Shown here in pieces: positions 1 through 8,260 of a DNA stretch of 64,000 nt. Below the pieces are notes generated by a model that was not told the DNA's origin, searched no databases, and saw only the letters and a program-made list of their open reading frames with translations. This DNA is from Kofleriaceae bacterium (GTDB lineage Bacteria > Myxococcota_A > Polyangia > Haliangiales > Haliangiaceae). Numbering within the stretch: the first letter of the stretch is position 1; the number at the start of each line of letters is the position of its first letter. The stretch is from the NCBI GenBank assembly GCA_022842285.1, contig JALHPV010000001.1, positions 1 through 64,000 on the forward strand, written 5' to 3'. A program made the position numbers and the translations under genes.

Positions 1-1416
1 ACCCTCGTCGCGGCGCGGAGCGTCGTCGCGCGACATGCGGCGCGGCGGACCGTCGTCGCGGGGGCCGCGCGGCGGTGGGCGATCGAACTTCTGGGGGCGC
101 GCCGGGCGCGGCTCGGACAGCTCCTCGGGGGAGGGACGCAGGTCACGGCGCAGCTTCACGAGGGCGGCGACCAGCGCCTCGGCCTCGTGGGTGGCGAGCA
201 ACGTGCGCGCGACGGCGCGGTCATCGAGAGGGAGGTCCGTCGTCAGCGCGATGATCTCGGGGACGAGCTGCTCCTGATCGCGCGCGAGGATCTGATCCGC
301 CGACGGGGGCGGGCTCCAGGACACGTCGACGTGCGCCTGCGCGAACATGCGCGATGCGTACGACCGAGCGGGCTCGGCCACGAGCACGACGACGAGGCCG
401 CGCTTGCCCGCACGACCGGTCCGACCCGAGCGGTGCACGAGGGTCTGCGCGTTCTGCGGCAGATCGGCGTGGATGACGAGTCCGAGGTCGGGGAGATCCA
501 AGCCACGCGCGGCGACATCGGTGGCGACGCACACGCGGGCGCGGCCATCACGTAGGGACTGGAGAGCGGTGTTGCGCTCGCGCTGCGAGAGCTCGCCCGA
601 CAGGGCGGCCACGGAGAAGCCACGCTCGGCGAGGCCGTTGGCGAGATGCGTGACGCCATCCCGGGTGGCGCAGAACACCAGCGCGCCCTTCGCATCCTCG
701 TAGCGCAGGACGTTGACGACGGCGAGGTTGCGCTCGCGCGGCACGACGGTCACCGCCCGGTACTCGATGTCGGCGTGGCGCTCGGTCTTGGACTGCGTCT
801 GGATGCGGAGGGCATCCTTCTGGAACCGCTTCGCGAGCGCGGCGATCTCCGGCGGAATCGTCGCCGAGAACAGGAAGGTCCGGCGCTCCGGCGGCGCGGA
901 CTCGAGGAGCTTCTCGATGTCCTCGCGGAAGCCCATGTCGAGCATCTCGTCGGCTTCGTCGAGCACGACGACCTGGAGGCGCGCCAGCGAGAGCACCCCG
1001 CGGGCGAGGTGATCGGCGAGCCGGCCCGGCGTCCCGACGACGACGTGGACGCCCATCGCGAGGGCATGCGCTTCACGCCGCGGATCGAAGCCGCCCACGC
1101 AGGTCGTCACGCGCGCGCCCGTATCGGCGAGGAGCCACGACAGCTCGCGGAACACCTGCTGCGCGAGCTCGCGTGTCGGGCAGATGGCGAGGGCCAGGGG
1201 CTGGCCGGCCTTGCCGAAGCGCAGCTGATCGCCGAGCAGCGTGGACGCCAAGCCGAGGCCGAACGCGACGGTCTTGCCCGAGCCAGTCTGCGCGGAGACG
1301 AGCAGGTCGCGATCGGGCGGGGCGCCGAGAACGGCGGCTTGCACCGGCGTCGCGTCGCTATAGGCCTTCTTGGCGAGCGCCGTTTGAAGGCTGGGATGCG
1401 CGGACGCGAACGACAT
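1..1416 (-). CDS. DEAD-box ATP-dependent RNA helicase (C-terminus cut by window edge)
   Basis: RNA helicase that unwinds RNA duplexes with ATP, probably in ribosome assembly or cold adaptation like DeaD. The minus strand reads open from ATG at 1416 to base 1, giving 472 residues without a stop. The motifs run in order: Q-motif region (ATPVQ), Walker A AQTGSGKT, DEAD box in VVLDEADEMLDMG, SAT in FSATIPPE, motif V in VATDVAARGLDLP and motif VI HRSGRTGRAGKRG. After the second RecA domain comes a linker and an Arg/Gly/Pro-rich tail, as in DeaD or RhlE-like proteins with C-terminal RNA-binding extensions. Whether a DbpA-type RNA-binding domain follows cannot be seen. The next gene upstream on the same strand is the DUF454 gene, ending 5 bp before this start, so the two may be cotranscribed. 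The family call is firm; the subtype is not. Confidence 0.93.
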   Translation of the reverse strand, partial: MSFASAHPSLQTALAKKAYSDATPVQAAVLGAPPDRDLLVSAQTGSGKTVAFGLGLASTLLGDQLRFGKAGQPLALAICPTRELAQQVFRELSWLLADTGARVTTCVGGFDPRREAHALAMGVHVVVGTPGRLADHLARGVLSLARLQVVVLDEADEMLDMGFREDIEKLLESAPPERRTFLFSATIPPEIAALAKRFQKDALRIQTQSKTERHADIEYRAVTVVPRERNLAVVNVLRYEDAKGALVFCATRDGVTHLANGLAERGFSVAALSGELSQRERNTALQSLRDGRARVCVATDVAARGLDLPDLGLVIHADLPQNAQTLVHRSGRTGRAGKRGLVVVLVAEPARSYASRMFAQAHVDVSWSPPPSADQILARDQEQLVPEIIALTTDLPLDDRAVARTLLATHEAEALVAALVKLRRDLRPSPEELSEPRPARPQKFDRPPPRGPRDDGPPRRMSRDDAPRRDEG

Positions 1417-1421
1417 GGCTT

Positions 1422-1814
1422 CTATGCTTTCGGCGGAGGAACGGACGGACAGCGGGCGATGTAGATAGCACCAAAGCCAATGAGCGCACCGGCCGCGGCG
1501 ATGGCGTAGATAGGCGCTCCGCCGAGGATCATCAAGGTCATGGAGGCAGCCATTGAGCCCCAGGCCACCAGCTTCACGGGGAGCGGGATGACATGGCCGT
1601 CCCGCCAGGCCACCAGGCGGGGCCCGAACCGGGGGTGCGTGAGCAGCCACGTCTCGAGGCGCTTGGAGCTCTTCGCGAAGGCCCAGGCGGCCACGATCAG
1701 GAAGACCGTCGTGGGCATGACGGGAAGGAAGGCGCCGATGACCCCGAGCCCCACACAGAGGAGCCCGAGCCCGAGGTACAGCGCGCGCTTCACCGTGGGG
1801 ACAGGGTAGTACAC
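1422..1814 (-). CDS. DUF454 (YbaN-like) small inner-membrane protein
   Basis: Small membrane protein of the DUF454/YbaN family, function unknown. The conserved block is visible: a first hydrophobic segment (ALYLGLGLLCVGLGVIG), the motif FLPVMPTTVFLIVAAWAFAKSS, then a soluble stretch (LETWLLTHPRFGPRLVAWRDG) and two more hydrophobic segments near the C-terminus. I chose GTG at 1814 because a start farther upstream (ATG at 1862) would overlap the divergent kinase gene and add a low-complexity Ser/Thr stretch. GTG at 1793 is also possible. Only about 10 bp separate this start from the divergent kinase start, so at least one of the two starts may lie further inside. The C-terminus precedes the helicase start by 5 bp, suggesting one transcript. 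Confidence 0.85.
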   Translation of the reverse strand: MYYPVPTVKRALYLGLGLLCVGLGVIGAFLPVMPTTVFLIVAAWAFAKSSKRLETWLLTHPRFGPRLVAWRDGHVIPLPVKLVAWGSMAASMTLMILGGAPIYAIAAAGALIGFGAIYIARCPSVPPPKA

Positions 1815-1824
1815 TGGGCGGGAC

Positions 1825-4800
1825 GTGGCCGTGGACGACGACGACACCTTACTGCCCGTCACGCAGGTCAGCGGGACGCACGCGGTGGTCGCCGGGGTGG
1901 CGGAGGCTCCGAAGGGTCATCAGAAGACGCTGATCGGCGCCGCCCCGCCCGTGCGTGGGCCGGCCGCACCCGTTGCCGAAGCGCCCACGCTCGCCTCTCC
2001 TCTCGCGCAGGAGGGCCCGCTGGGAGAGCCCGCCGCCGAGCCCGTCTCGGGGGTGCGGTCGACCGTCGGCAACGAGCTGAAGCGCGCCAAGCTGGAGCGC
2101 TTCGACGAGGTCACGCGGGATCGCTACGCCGTCCTCGACGAGCTGGCGCGCGGTGGGCTCGGCCGCATCTTCCGGGCGCAGGATCCGCGTACCGGCCGCA
2201 TCGTCGCGATCAAGGAGGTGCTCCAGCCGTCACCCGACATTGTTCAGCGGTTCGTGCGCGAGGCGATGGTGACGGCGAACCTCCAGCATCCGTCGATCGT
2301 CCCCGTGTACGAGGTGGGCCGCTGGCCGAGTGGCGAGCCCTTCTACGCGATGAAGCTCGTCGAAGGCCGCAACCTCGACGAGATGATCAAGGAGCGGACC
2401 TCGCTGTCGCGCCGGCTGGAGCTCCTGCCGCACGTGATCGACATCGCCGAGGCCCTCGCATACGCCCACGCAGAGCACGTCATTCACCGCGATCTCAAGC
2501 CGGGCAACGTGCTCGTCGGACCCTATGGCGAGACGGTCGTGATCGACTGGGGCCTCGCGCGCAACCTCGACGTGCCCGAGGACGCCGACGAGCCCCTCGT
2601 GCCCCGCGCGACACTGCCCCCCGATACGATGACCGTCGTCGGGGCGGTGCTCGGGACCCCGTGCTACATGCCGCCGGAGCAGGCGCAGGGCATGAAGCTC
2701 GACGAGCGCGCCGACGTGTACTCGATCGGCGCGATCCTCTATCAGCTCCTCGGCGGAAAGCGCCCCTTCATCGAGGCGACCACCATGGAGGAGCTCCTGG
2801 ACCTGGTCGCGTTCAAGCGGCCCCGCCCGGTGCGCGAGCTCGAACCGGAGCTCCCCGACGAGCTCGTCGCCATCGTCGAGAAGGCGATGGCCTACGATGC
2901 GGTCGGCCGCTACGCGAACGCCCAGGGCCTCGCCGAGGATCTACGGCGCTATCTGCAGGGCCAGCTCGTCGCCGCGCACCGATACACGGCGTGGCAGCTC
3001 GTGCGGCGCTGGATCGCGAAGCACCGTGCCCTCGTGGCCATGGGGGTGGCGGGCTTCGCGGCCCTGGTCGTCGTCGGTGCGATCAGCGTGCGGCAGATCC
3101 AGGCCGAGCGCGACGAAGCGCGCAAGCAGCGTCACGAAGCGGAGACGCAGCGCACGGTCGCCCGGGATGCGCAGATGCTCGCGGAGACGCGCTACGCGAC
3201 GAGCCTCGAGGAGCTGGGGCGGCAGGAAGCCCTGCTCGGGCTGCCCGATCGCGCGCTGCCCCTGTTCGCTGGAGCCGTCGCGAACCGCGACGATCTCCCG
3301 TCCACGCTGAGCCTCCTGCTCGGTCAGGCGCAGCGCGCCTACGCAGGACTCATCGGCATCGCGCCCGCACATACCACCGACGTGGCGGCCGGGGACTTCG
3401 GCGTGAGGTCCTCCGTCACCATCACCGCCGATAACGGCGGACACCTACGCGCCTGGGACTTCGAAGCGGGACGCGAGCTGTGGAGCGCAGATGGGGCGTC
3501 GCTCTTCACGCGGTCGCCCGACGGCGCGCTGCTGCTGGTCGTCGACGCCAAGGGGGCACTCGCGCTCCGTTCCACCGACTCGGGCCTCGAGCGTGCGCGG
3601 TGGAACGTCGCGGGGGCCGTCAAGAGCATGGCGTGGTCACCGCAAGGCGGCCGGTTTGCCGTGCTCACGAAAGCCAACGAGGCCCTGTGGGGCGCAGTCG
3701 GTGACGGGCAACTGCACCCGCTGCGGCCGGCAGGCGAGGTGGAGGTCCACCACTTCACGTTCAGCCCCGACGGCAACCAGCTGGTCTCGTGCGGGGACGA
3801 CAGCCTGACCCTGATCCACGCCGTGCCGGCGGGCACCCTCGTCGCCGAGCTCAAGGATGGCGACGGCGCGGTCTATACCTGCTCGTACACGGACCCCGGC
3901 GTGATCATCACCGGAGGAATCGACCGCATCGCGAAGCGCTGGCAGCTCGCGGCGAAGACGATCGATCGTCGGTACGTCCATACCGGCATGGTGTACAGCG
4001 TGCTGCGCACCGGCGACACGCTCGTGGTCCTCGGCAGCGGCGCCGAAGCGACGCTGTGGACGTACGAGACCGCCGTCGAGCGCGCGAAGCTCGGCGGTCA
4101 CAAGCTGTCGTCCTACGACGCCCGCATGGTCGCCGGGACCCTCATCACCGTCGACGAGGCTGGCAACGTCTACGGCTGGGATCCCGAGACAGGCGAGCGC
4201 TTGCTGACCTTTCCGCGGGAAGGCACGCAGAGCTGGATCGCGAGCCACGACGACCGCCTGTTCATCTTCGGCGACGGCCGAGAGCGCCTGTGGAAGGTCG
4301 AGCCGAGTGCCCTGCTCCAGCGCGTGCCAGGGCACTCCGCGCGCGTCCGCTCCGTCACGTGGGGCACGGACAACGTGCTGTGGACGGTGTCGAACGATGG
4401 GACCGTGCGCGCGACGCAGCTCGACTACACGAAGCCCCCCCGCGTGTTCGGCACCGGCGGGTTCAGCGAGGACATCATTCCGGACCCGATGGCGCCAACC
4501 GCGCGGAAGCCACCGAACCCGAACGGCATGCGATCGCTCGCGCTCCTCCCGGACGGGGTGTCTCTCGTCACGACGAACGAGAACGGCAGCATCATCAAGT
4601 GGGCGATCGGCTCCGGCACCGAGGTCGCGCGCTGGGTCGGCCACACCGGTCGCGTGCGCAAGGTCGTGCTCTCTGCCGATGGGACCATTGCGTGGACGGT
4701 CGGCGATACGACGGTGCGGCGCTGGGACGTCGCTACCGGCAAAGAGCTCGCGCGTGCCGACGTGGGGGCGATCGTGTTCGATGTCGCGCTCGTGACGCCC

Positions 4801-5481
4801 GATCGGATCGCCACTCAAACCGACGACCAGCGTCATGCGCTGTGGGATGCGACGACGCTGAAGCCCATCTCAGTCGAGATTCCCTCCAACATCGTGCGCG
4901 AGCTCTACGCCGCGGACGGGATCGTGGTCGGCGCGACGGAGTACGGACTGTGGCTCGAGGAGCGCGACAAGGTGGTGGCGCGGATTCCCCACCATCAGAC
5001 GTTCTCGGTACACACGACCATGACCGCTGACGGGCGGAGGCTCCTCGCTGCGGGGAGCACGCGCGGCACCGTGTCGATCTACGACATCACCGCTCCGGCG
5101 GACGCGAAGCTCCTGCGGACGCTGACCGTGGCCGAGGACCTCGTGGGGGCGGTGTCGTTCCGCGCCGGCGGAGACGTGCTCGCAGCCTCGAGCTTTCGCA
5201 TGGTGACCCTCTACGACCCAGCGACGGGCAACTTGCTCGCGAAGGCGCCGGAGCTGCCGGCGATGGTCGGCCAGCTCGTGTGGTCGCCAGACGGTATGCG
5301 GCTCGCTATCGCGGGCGGCGCTGGCATCGTATGGATCTGGAACCTCGGGCCGGGGCAGCGCGACGGACTGCCGGCGTTCGTGCGTTGCGTGTCGTCGTGG
5401 CAGCTCGAGGACAGCTCGCTCTCTGCGGTGCCCAACACGCCCGACACGCGCTGTTCTAGCGAAGGGCTACGAAGTCGATGA
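1825..5481 (+). CDS. Membrane-anchored Ser/Thr protein kinase with C-terminal WD40 propeller
   Basis: Hanks-type kinase of 1218 residues. Residues 1-100 are a Pro/Ala-rich tail with a TLLPVTQVSGT segment. The kinase domain spans about 101-380: glycine loop ARGGLGRIF, VAIK lysine K130, HRDLKPGN with catalytic D223, and the metal-binding motif as DWG (D241) rather than DFG. The usual APE reads PPE in CYMPPEQ. A transmembrane helix follows near 406-427, then a short coiled coil rich in Glu/Arg/Gln. From about 500 to the end there are WD40-like blades (for example FSPDGNQLVSCGDD, LSADGTIAWTVGD, WSPDGMRLAIAGG), probably outside the membrane as a sensor or scaffold. GTG 1825 is the likely start. 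The 3' end overlaps the convergent RNB gene by 26 bp. DWG is seen in some active myxobacterial kinases, so activity is plausible but not shown. Confidence 0.93.
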   Translation: MAVDDDDTLLPVTQVSGTHAVVAGVAEAPKGHQKTLIGAAPPVRGPAAPVAEAPTLASPLAQEGPLGEPAAEPVSGVRSTVGNELKRAKLERFDEVTRDRYAVLDELARGGLGRIFRAQDPRTGRIVAIKEVLQPSPDIVQRFVREAMVTANLQHPSIVPVYEVGRWPSGEPFYAMKLVEGRNLDEMIKERTSLSRRLELLPHVIDIAEALAYAHAEHVIHRDLKPGNVLVGPYGETVVIDWGLARNLDVPEDADEPLVPRATLPPDTMTVVGAVLGTPCYMPPEQAQGMKLDERADVYSIGAILYQLLGGKRPFIEATTMEELLDLVAFKRPRPVRELEPELPDELVAIVEKAMAYDAVGRYANAQGLAEDLRRYLQGQLVAAHRYTAWQLVRRWIAKHRALVAMGVAGFAALVVVGAISVRQIQAERDEARKQRHEAETQRTVARDAQMLAETRYATSLEELGRQEALLGLPDRALPLFAGAVANRDDLPSTLSLLLGQAQRAYAGLIGIAPAHTTDVAAGDFGVRSSVTITADNGGHLRAWDFEAGRELWSADGASLFTRSPDGALLLVVDAKGALALRSTDSGLERARWNVAGAVKSMAWSPQGGRFAVLTKANEALWGAVGDGQLHPLRPAGEVEVHHFTFSPDGNQLVSCGDDSLTLIHAVPAGTLVAELKDGDGAVYTCSYTDPGVIITGGIDRIAKRWQLAAKTIDRRYVHTGMVYSVLRTGDTLVVLGSGAEATLWTYETAVERAKLGGHKLSSYDARMVAGTLITVDEAGNVYGWDPETGERLLTFPREGTQSWIASHDDRLFIFGDGRERLWKVEPSALLQRVPGHSARVRSVTWGTDNVLWTVSNDGTVRATQLDYTKPPRVFGTGGFSEDIIPDPMAPTARKPPNPNGMRSLALLPDGVSLVTTNENGSIIKWAIGSGTEVARWVGHTGRVRKVVLSADGTIAWTVGDTTVRRWDVATGKELARADVGAIVFDVALVTPDRIATQTDDQRHALWDATTLKPISVEIPSNIVRELYAADGIVVGATEYGLWLEERDKVVARIPHHQTFSVHTTMTADGRRLLAAGSTRGTVSIYDITAPADAKLLRTLTVAEDLVGAVSFRAGGDVLAASSFRMVTLYDPATGNLLAKAPELPAMVGQLVWSPDGMRLAIAGGAGIVWIWNLGPGQRDGLPAFVRCVSSWQLEDSSLSAVPNTPDTRCSSEGLRSR

Positions 5482-6889
5482 AGCCCCGCGTCGGCTCGGT
5501 GTCGACGAGCCGCACGCGCACGCGATCGCCGACGTCGAGACCCTCCTCGTGCGAGACGATGCGGCCTTCCGCCGGCGGGTAGAACAGCCGCGCGAAGACG
5601 CCCTTCGGCGTGACGCCCGTGATGACCGCGTCGAACGTCTCGCCGATCCGCGTCGACAAGAAGGCCGCCGCGACGACCTTGCGCATGGTGCGCTCGACCT
5701 TGCGGGCCGCGTTCTCGCGCTCGGTGCAGTGCGCGGCGATCTCGACGAGCTGCTCGTCGGAGTAGGGGGCCGGCTCGCCGCGCGACGCCGCCTTCAGCAG
5801 GCGCTGCGTGATGAGGTCCGGGTAGCGGCGGTTCGGCGCCGTCGAGTGCGCGTAGTCGTCGACGGCGAGGCCGAAGTGCCCCACATCCGGCTCCCCTCCG
5901 CGCTGGAGGACGTAGCTGCCAGGCCCGAGGAGCTTCACCACCGAGAGCGACAGCTCGGGATACGTGTCGGGAGCCTGCTGGCGACGGGTGGCGAGGAAGT
6001 CGGCGAGGGCGCGCGAGGTGGGCTCGGTCGGCAGCTCGTAGCCGTGGGAGCGCGCCAGCTCGACGATGCGATCCCACCGCTTCGGCTTCGTGACCACGCG
6101 GCGGATCGACGAGCGCTGCATCGCCTCGAGGTAGCGAGCCGTGGCGCCGTTGGCCGCGATCATCAAGTCTTCGACGAGCTCGCGCGCGCGGTTCTTGCGG
6201 GCGACCTCGAGGCCAACCACCTTGCCATCCTTGGCGACGGCCCGGGCCTCGATGGTCTCGAAGTCGAGCGCGCCCTGTTCGACGCGACGACGGCGCAGGC
6301 GCCGCGCGGCTTCGTCGTGCATCGCGACCTGATCGGCGATGGCGTCGGTGTGGTGATCGTCGTCGAGGAGGCCGCCGACCTCCAGCCAGCGACCCACACG
6401 CTCGTAGACGAGCTTCGCGTGGTTACGCACGCGCGCCGGGTAGATCCTGGTCGCGCTGTCGTCGATGGTGCCGTCGGTGCGCACCACCATCTCGGTGATC
6501 GTCGCCAGGCGCTGGCGGTCCTCGAGGAGTGATGTCCGATCCTCGGACAGCTCGCGGGGGAGCATCGGGAAGATGTGCACGCCGGTGTAGAGCGTCGAGG
6601 TGTTCCGCGCGGCGTAGGCGTCGATCGGCGAGCCCGCGGGGACCAGGGCATCCACGTCGGCGATCCCGACGAGCATGCGGATCGCACCACCGGCGAGCCG
6701 CTCGCCCCACTCGATCTGATCGAGGTCACGCGAGTCGTGGTTGTCGATCGACGACCACGGCAGATGGCGCAGATCCTGGACGCCGTCGAGGGGATCGCGG
6801 GCTGGGATGCCATCGACCGGCGGCTCCGCGGTGACAAACCCATTCTCGCTGAGGACTCGTCGAGCGACCTCGACCATGTCGATGGACAT
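5456..6889 (-). CDS. RNB-domain ribonuclease (RNase II/R-like, no cold-shock domains)
   Basis: Probable 3'-to-5' exoribonuclease of 477 residues. The N-terminus enters the RNB domain almost at once. The metal-binding signature reads D49-x5-D55-x-D57-Q58, matching D201/D207/D209/D210 of E. coli RNase II except that the last Asp is Gln. Further conserved segments include VGIADVDALVPAGSPID, the P/R-rich turn around FPMLPRELSEDRTSL and the Y..F..DYAHSTAPNRRYPDL region, where the catalytic Arg normally lies. The C-terminal 70 residues (TFDAVITGVTPKGVFARL) look like an S1-type OB fold. The cold-shock domains of RNase II/R are absent, as in the short RNB subfamily. It lies 18 bp downstream of the delta-60 gene and may share its transcript. 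Substrate is unknown. Confidence 0.87.
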   Translation of the reverse strand: MSIDMVEVARRVLSENGFVTAEPPVDGIPARDPLDGVQDLRHLPWSSIDNHDSRDLDQIEWGERLAGGAIRMLVGIADVDALVPAGSPIDAYAARNTSTLYTGVHIFPMLPRELSEDRTSLLEDRQRLATITEMVVRTDGTIDDSATRIYPARVRNHAKLVYERVGRWLEVGGLLDDDHHTDAIADQVAMHDEAARRLRRRRVEQGALDFETIEARAVAKDGKVVGLEVARKNRARELVEDLMIAANGATARYLEAMQRSSIRRVVTKPKRWDRIVELARSHGYELPTEPTSRALADFLATRRQQAPDTYPELSLSVVKLLGPGSYVLQRGGEPDVGHFGLAVDDYAHSTAPNRRYPDLITQRLLKAASRGEPAPYSDEQLVEIAAHCTERENAARKVERTMRKVVAAAFLSTRIGETFDAVITGVTPKGVFARLFYPPAEGRIVSHEEGLDVGDRVRVRLVDTEPTRGFIDFVALR

Positions 6890-6907
6890 GGCCCGACCAT
6901 CGCACGG

Positions 6908-8260
6908 TCAGCGGACCTTGATCAGCCAGGTGGTGTCGTTGGTGGAGCCGGTCGCGAACACGCCGCCGCCCGCTGCGGGGGCGAGCGCGAGGATCTCGTC
7001 ACCGGCGCTGCGGTCGATGCGAATCACGCCAGCCGTGCCGAAGGTCGGGTCGAGCGCCCCGGTCGGGTCGAAGCGCAGCAGCTGCGCATCCGTCGTGCCA
7101 TTCGAGGAGTGGATCCCCGCGACGATGATCTTGCCGTCGCTCTGGAGCAGCGCGTCGTAGAACGTGTCGGAGGCTCCGGGCCCATCATTGTTCAGGTAGC
7201 TCACGGGCGCGAAGGTGGGGTCGATCAGGCCCGCCTCGTCGAAGCGCGCGATGATCCCGAACGGCCCGCTGATGCCGACCAGGATGATGGCACCATCCGG
7301 CGCCACCACGACGGAGTAGCCCTCGCCCTCGTTGCCAGCGAGTACGGCGCGCCCGTTGCCCGCGAAGCTCGGGTCGCGCGTGCCGTCGGGGAGATGGCGC
7401 GTGAGGATGAGGTCGTTGCTGCCCGTGCCGGCGGTGACGATCCGGCCCTGCGCGTCGGTCACCATGTCCCAGCAGCGGTTGAACTCCCCGGGCGCCTCGT
7501 CGTCGTAGCGAATGCCGTTGTTCCCGATCGTGTCGTCGAGCACCCCGGATTCAGAGGTGAACGCGAGCGCATAGTGCGTGTCATTGGCCTCGCGGTTCGC
7601 GACGCCGCACATCACGAAGCCGCCGCCCGGGCGCTCGACGACGCCGTTGGCGGTATCGGCGCCCTGAACGTCGATGTTGATCGCGCCGCCGAGCGGAACC
7701 TCGTCGGGTCCGAGGAGCGCGAACATGAAGTCGTCGCCCTGGGTAAAGTCCTCGATCCCGTCGCCCCAGATGACCGCACGTCCATCGCTCAGGCGCCGTG
7801 CTCCGTAGGCCCACGTGCTGGACGCGAGCGACACCCGGATCCGACCGGCATTGCCATAGGTGGGGTCGAGCACACCGGCCGCGGTCCACGCGGTGAGGTC
7901 GCCGACTTGGACCCCAGGCGAGGCCTCGATGACGCCGACGACCAGCACCCCGCCGTTCGCGCGCGGCAGGAGGGCGAAGCCCGTGCTCATCGCGTTGCCG
8001 TCCAGCACGGCCACGCCGCCCGCCCCGAAGGTCGGATCCAGCTCGCCGATCAGCGCGAACGGCGGTGGGCCGTCGATGGAGCTGTCGATCGAGCCGTCGC
8101 GAGCGTCGAGGGCATCGACCCCGTCGAAGCCCACGCGACCGCACGCCGCGCACACGAGCGCGACGCCGATGATCCCCCACCTAGAGCTTGATGCGCGAAT
8201 TGTCCGGATCGTACAGCGGCTTGAGGGACGCGAGGGCCGGAACCTTGGTCCCAGCGACAT
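6908..8260 (-). CDS. Delta-60 repeat lipoprotein
   Basis: Predicted surface or periplasmic protein with at least six delta-60 repeats, recognised by copies of LDPTFG followed by GG or AG (LDPTFGAGG, LDPTYGNAG, LDDTIGNNG, RDPSFAGNG, IDPTF, LDPTFGTAG). These repeats form propeller-like folds in myxobacterial proteins; the function is unknown. An N-terminal hydrophobic stretch ending in the lipobox-like LVCAAC (WGIIGVALVCAAC) suggests a lipoprotein. In this frame the only ATG that includes the signal is at 8260, which overlaps the upstream oxidoreductase gene by 80 bp. No ATG, GTG or TTG lies between it and the hydrophobic segment, so either this overlap is real or a rare start is used. An Asp/Ser-rich linker follows the Cys, as in other lipoproteins here. 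Confidence 0.78.
   Translation of the reverse strand: MSLGPRFRPSRPSSRCTIRTIRASSSRWGIIGVALVCAACGRVGFDGVDALDARDGSIDSSIDGPPPFALIGELDPTFGAGGVAVLDGNAMSTGFALLPRANGGVLVVGVIEASPGVQVGDLTAWTAAGVLDPTYGNAGRIRVSLASSTWAYGARRLSDGRAVIWGDGIEDFTQGDDFMFALLGPDEVPLGGAINIDVQGADTANGVVERPGGGFVMCGVANREANDTHYALAFTSESGVLDDTIGNNGIRYDDEAPGEFNRCWDMVTDAQGRIVTAGTGSNDLILTRHLPDGTRDPSFAGNGRAVLAGNEGEGYSVVVAPDGAIILVGISGPFGIIARFDEAGLIDPTFAPVSYLNNDGPGASDTFYDALLQSDGKIIVAGIHSSNGTTDAQLLRFDPTGALDPTFGTAGVIRIDRSAGDEILALAPAAGGGVFATGSTNDTTWLIKVR

Noticed and set aside
1593-3434. Long open frame of 613 codons on the plus strand
   Set aside because: Arg/Ala/Pro-rich sequence without domains, lying out of frame within the kinase-WD40 gene; produced by high-GC codon bias.
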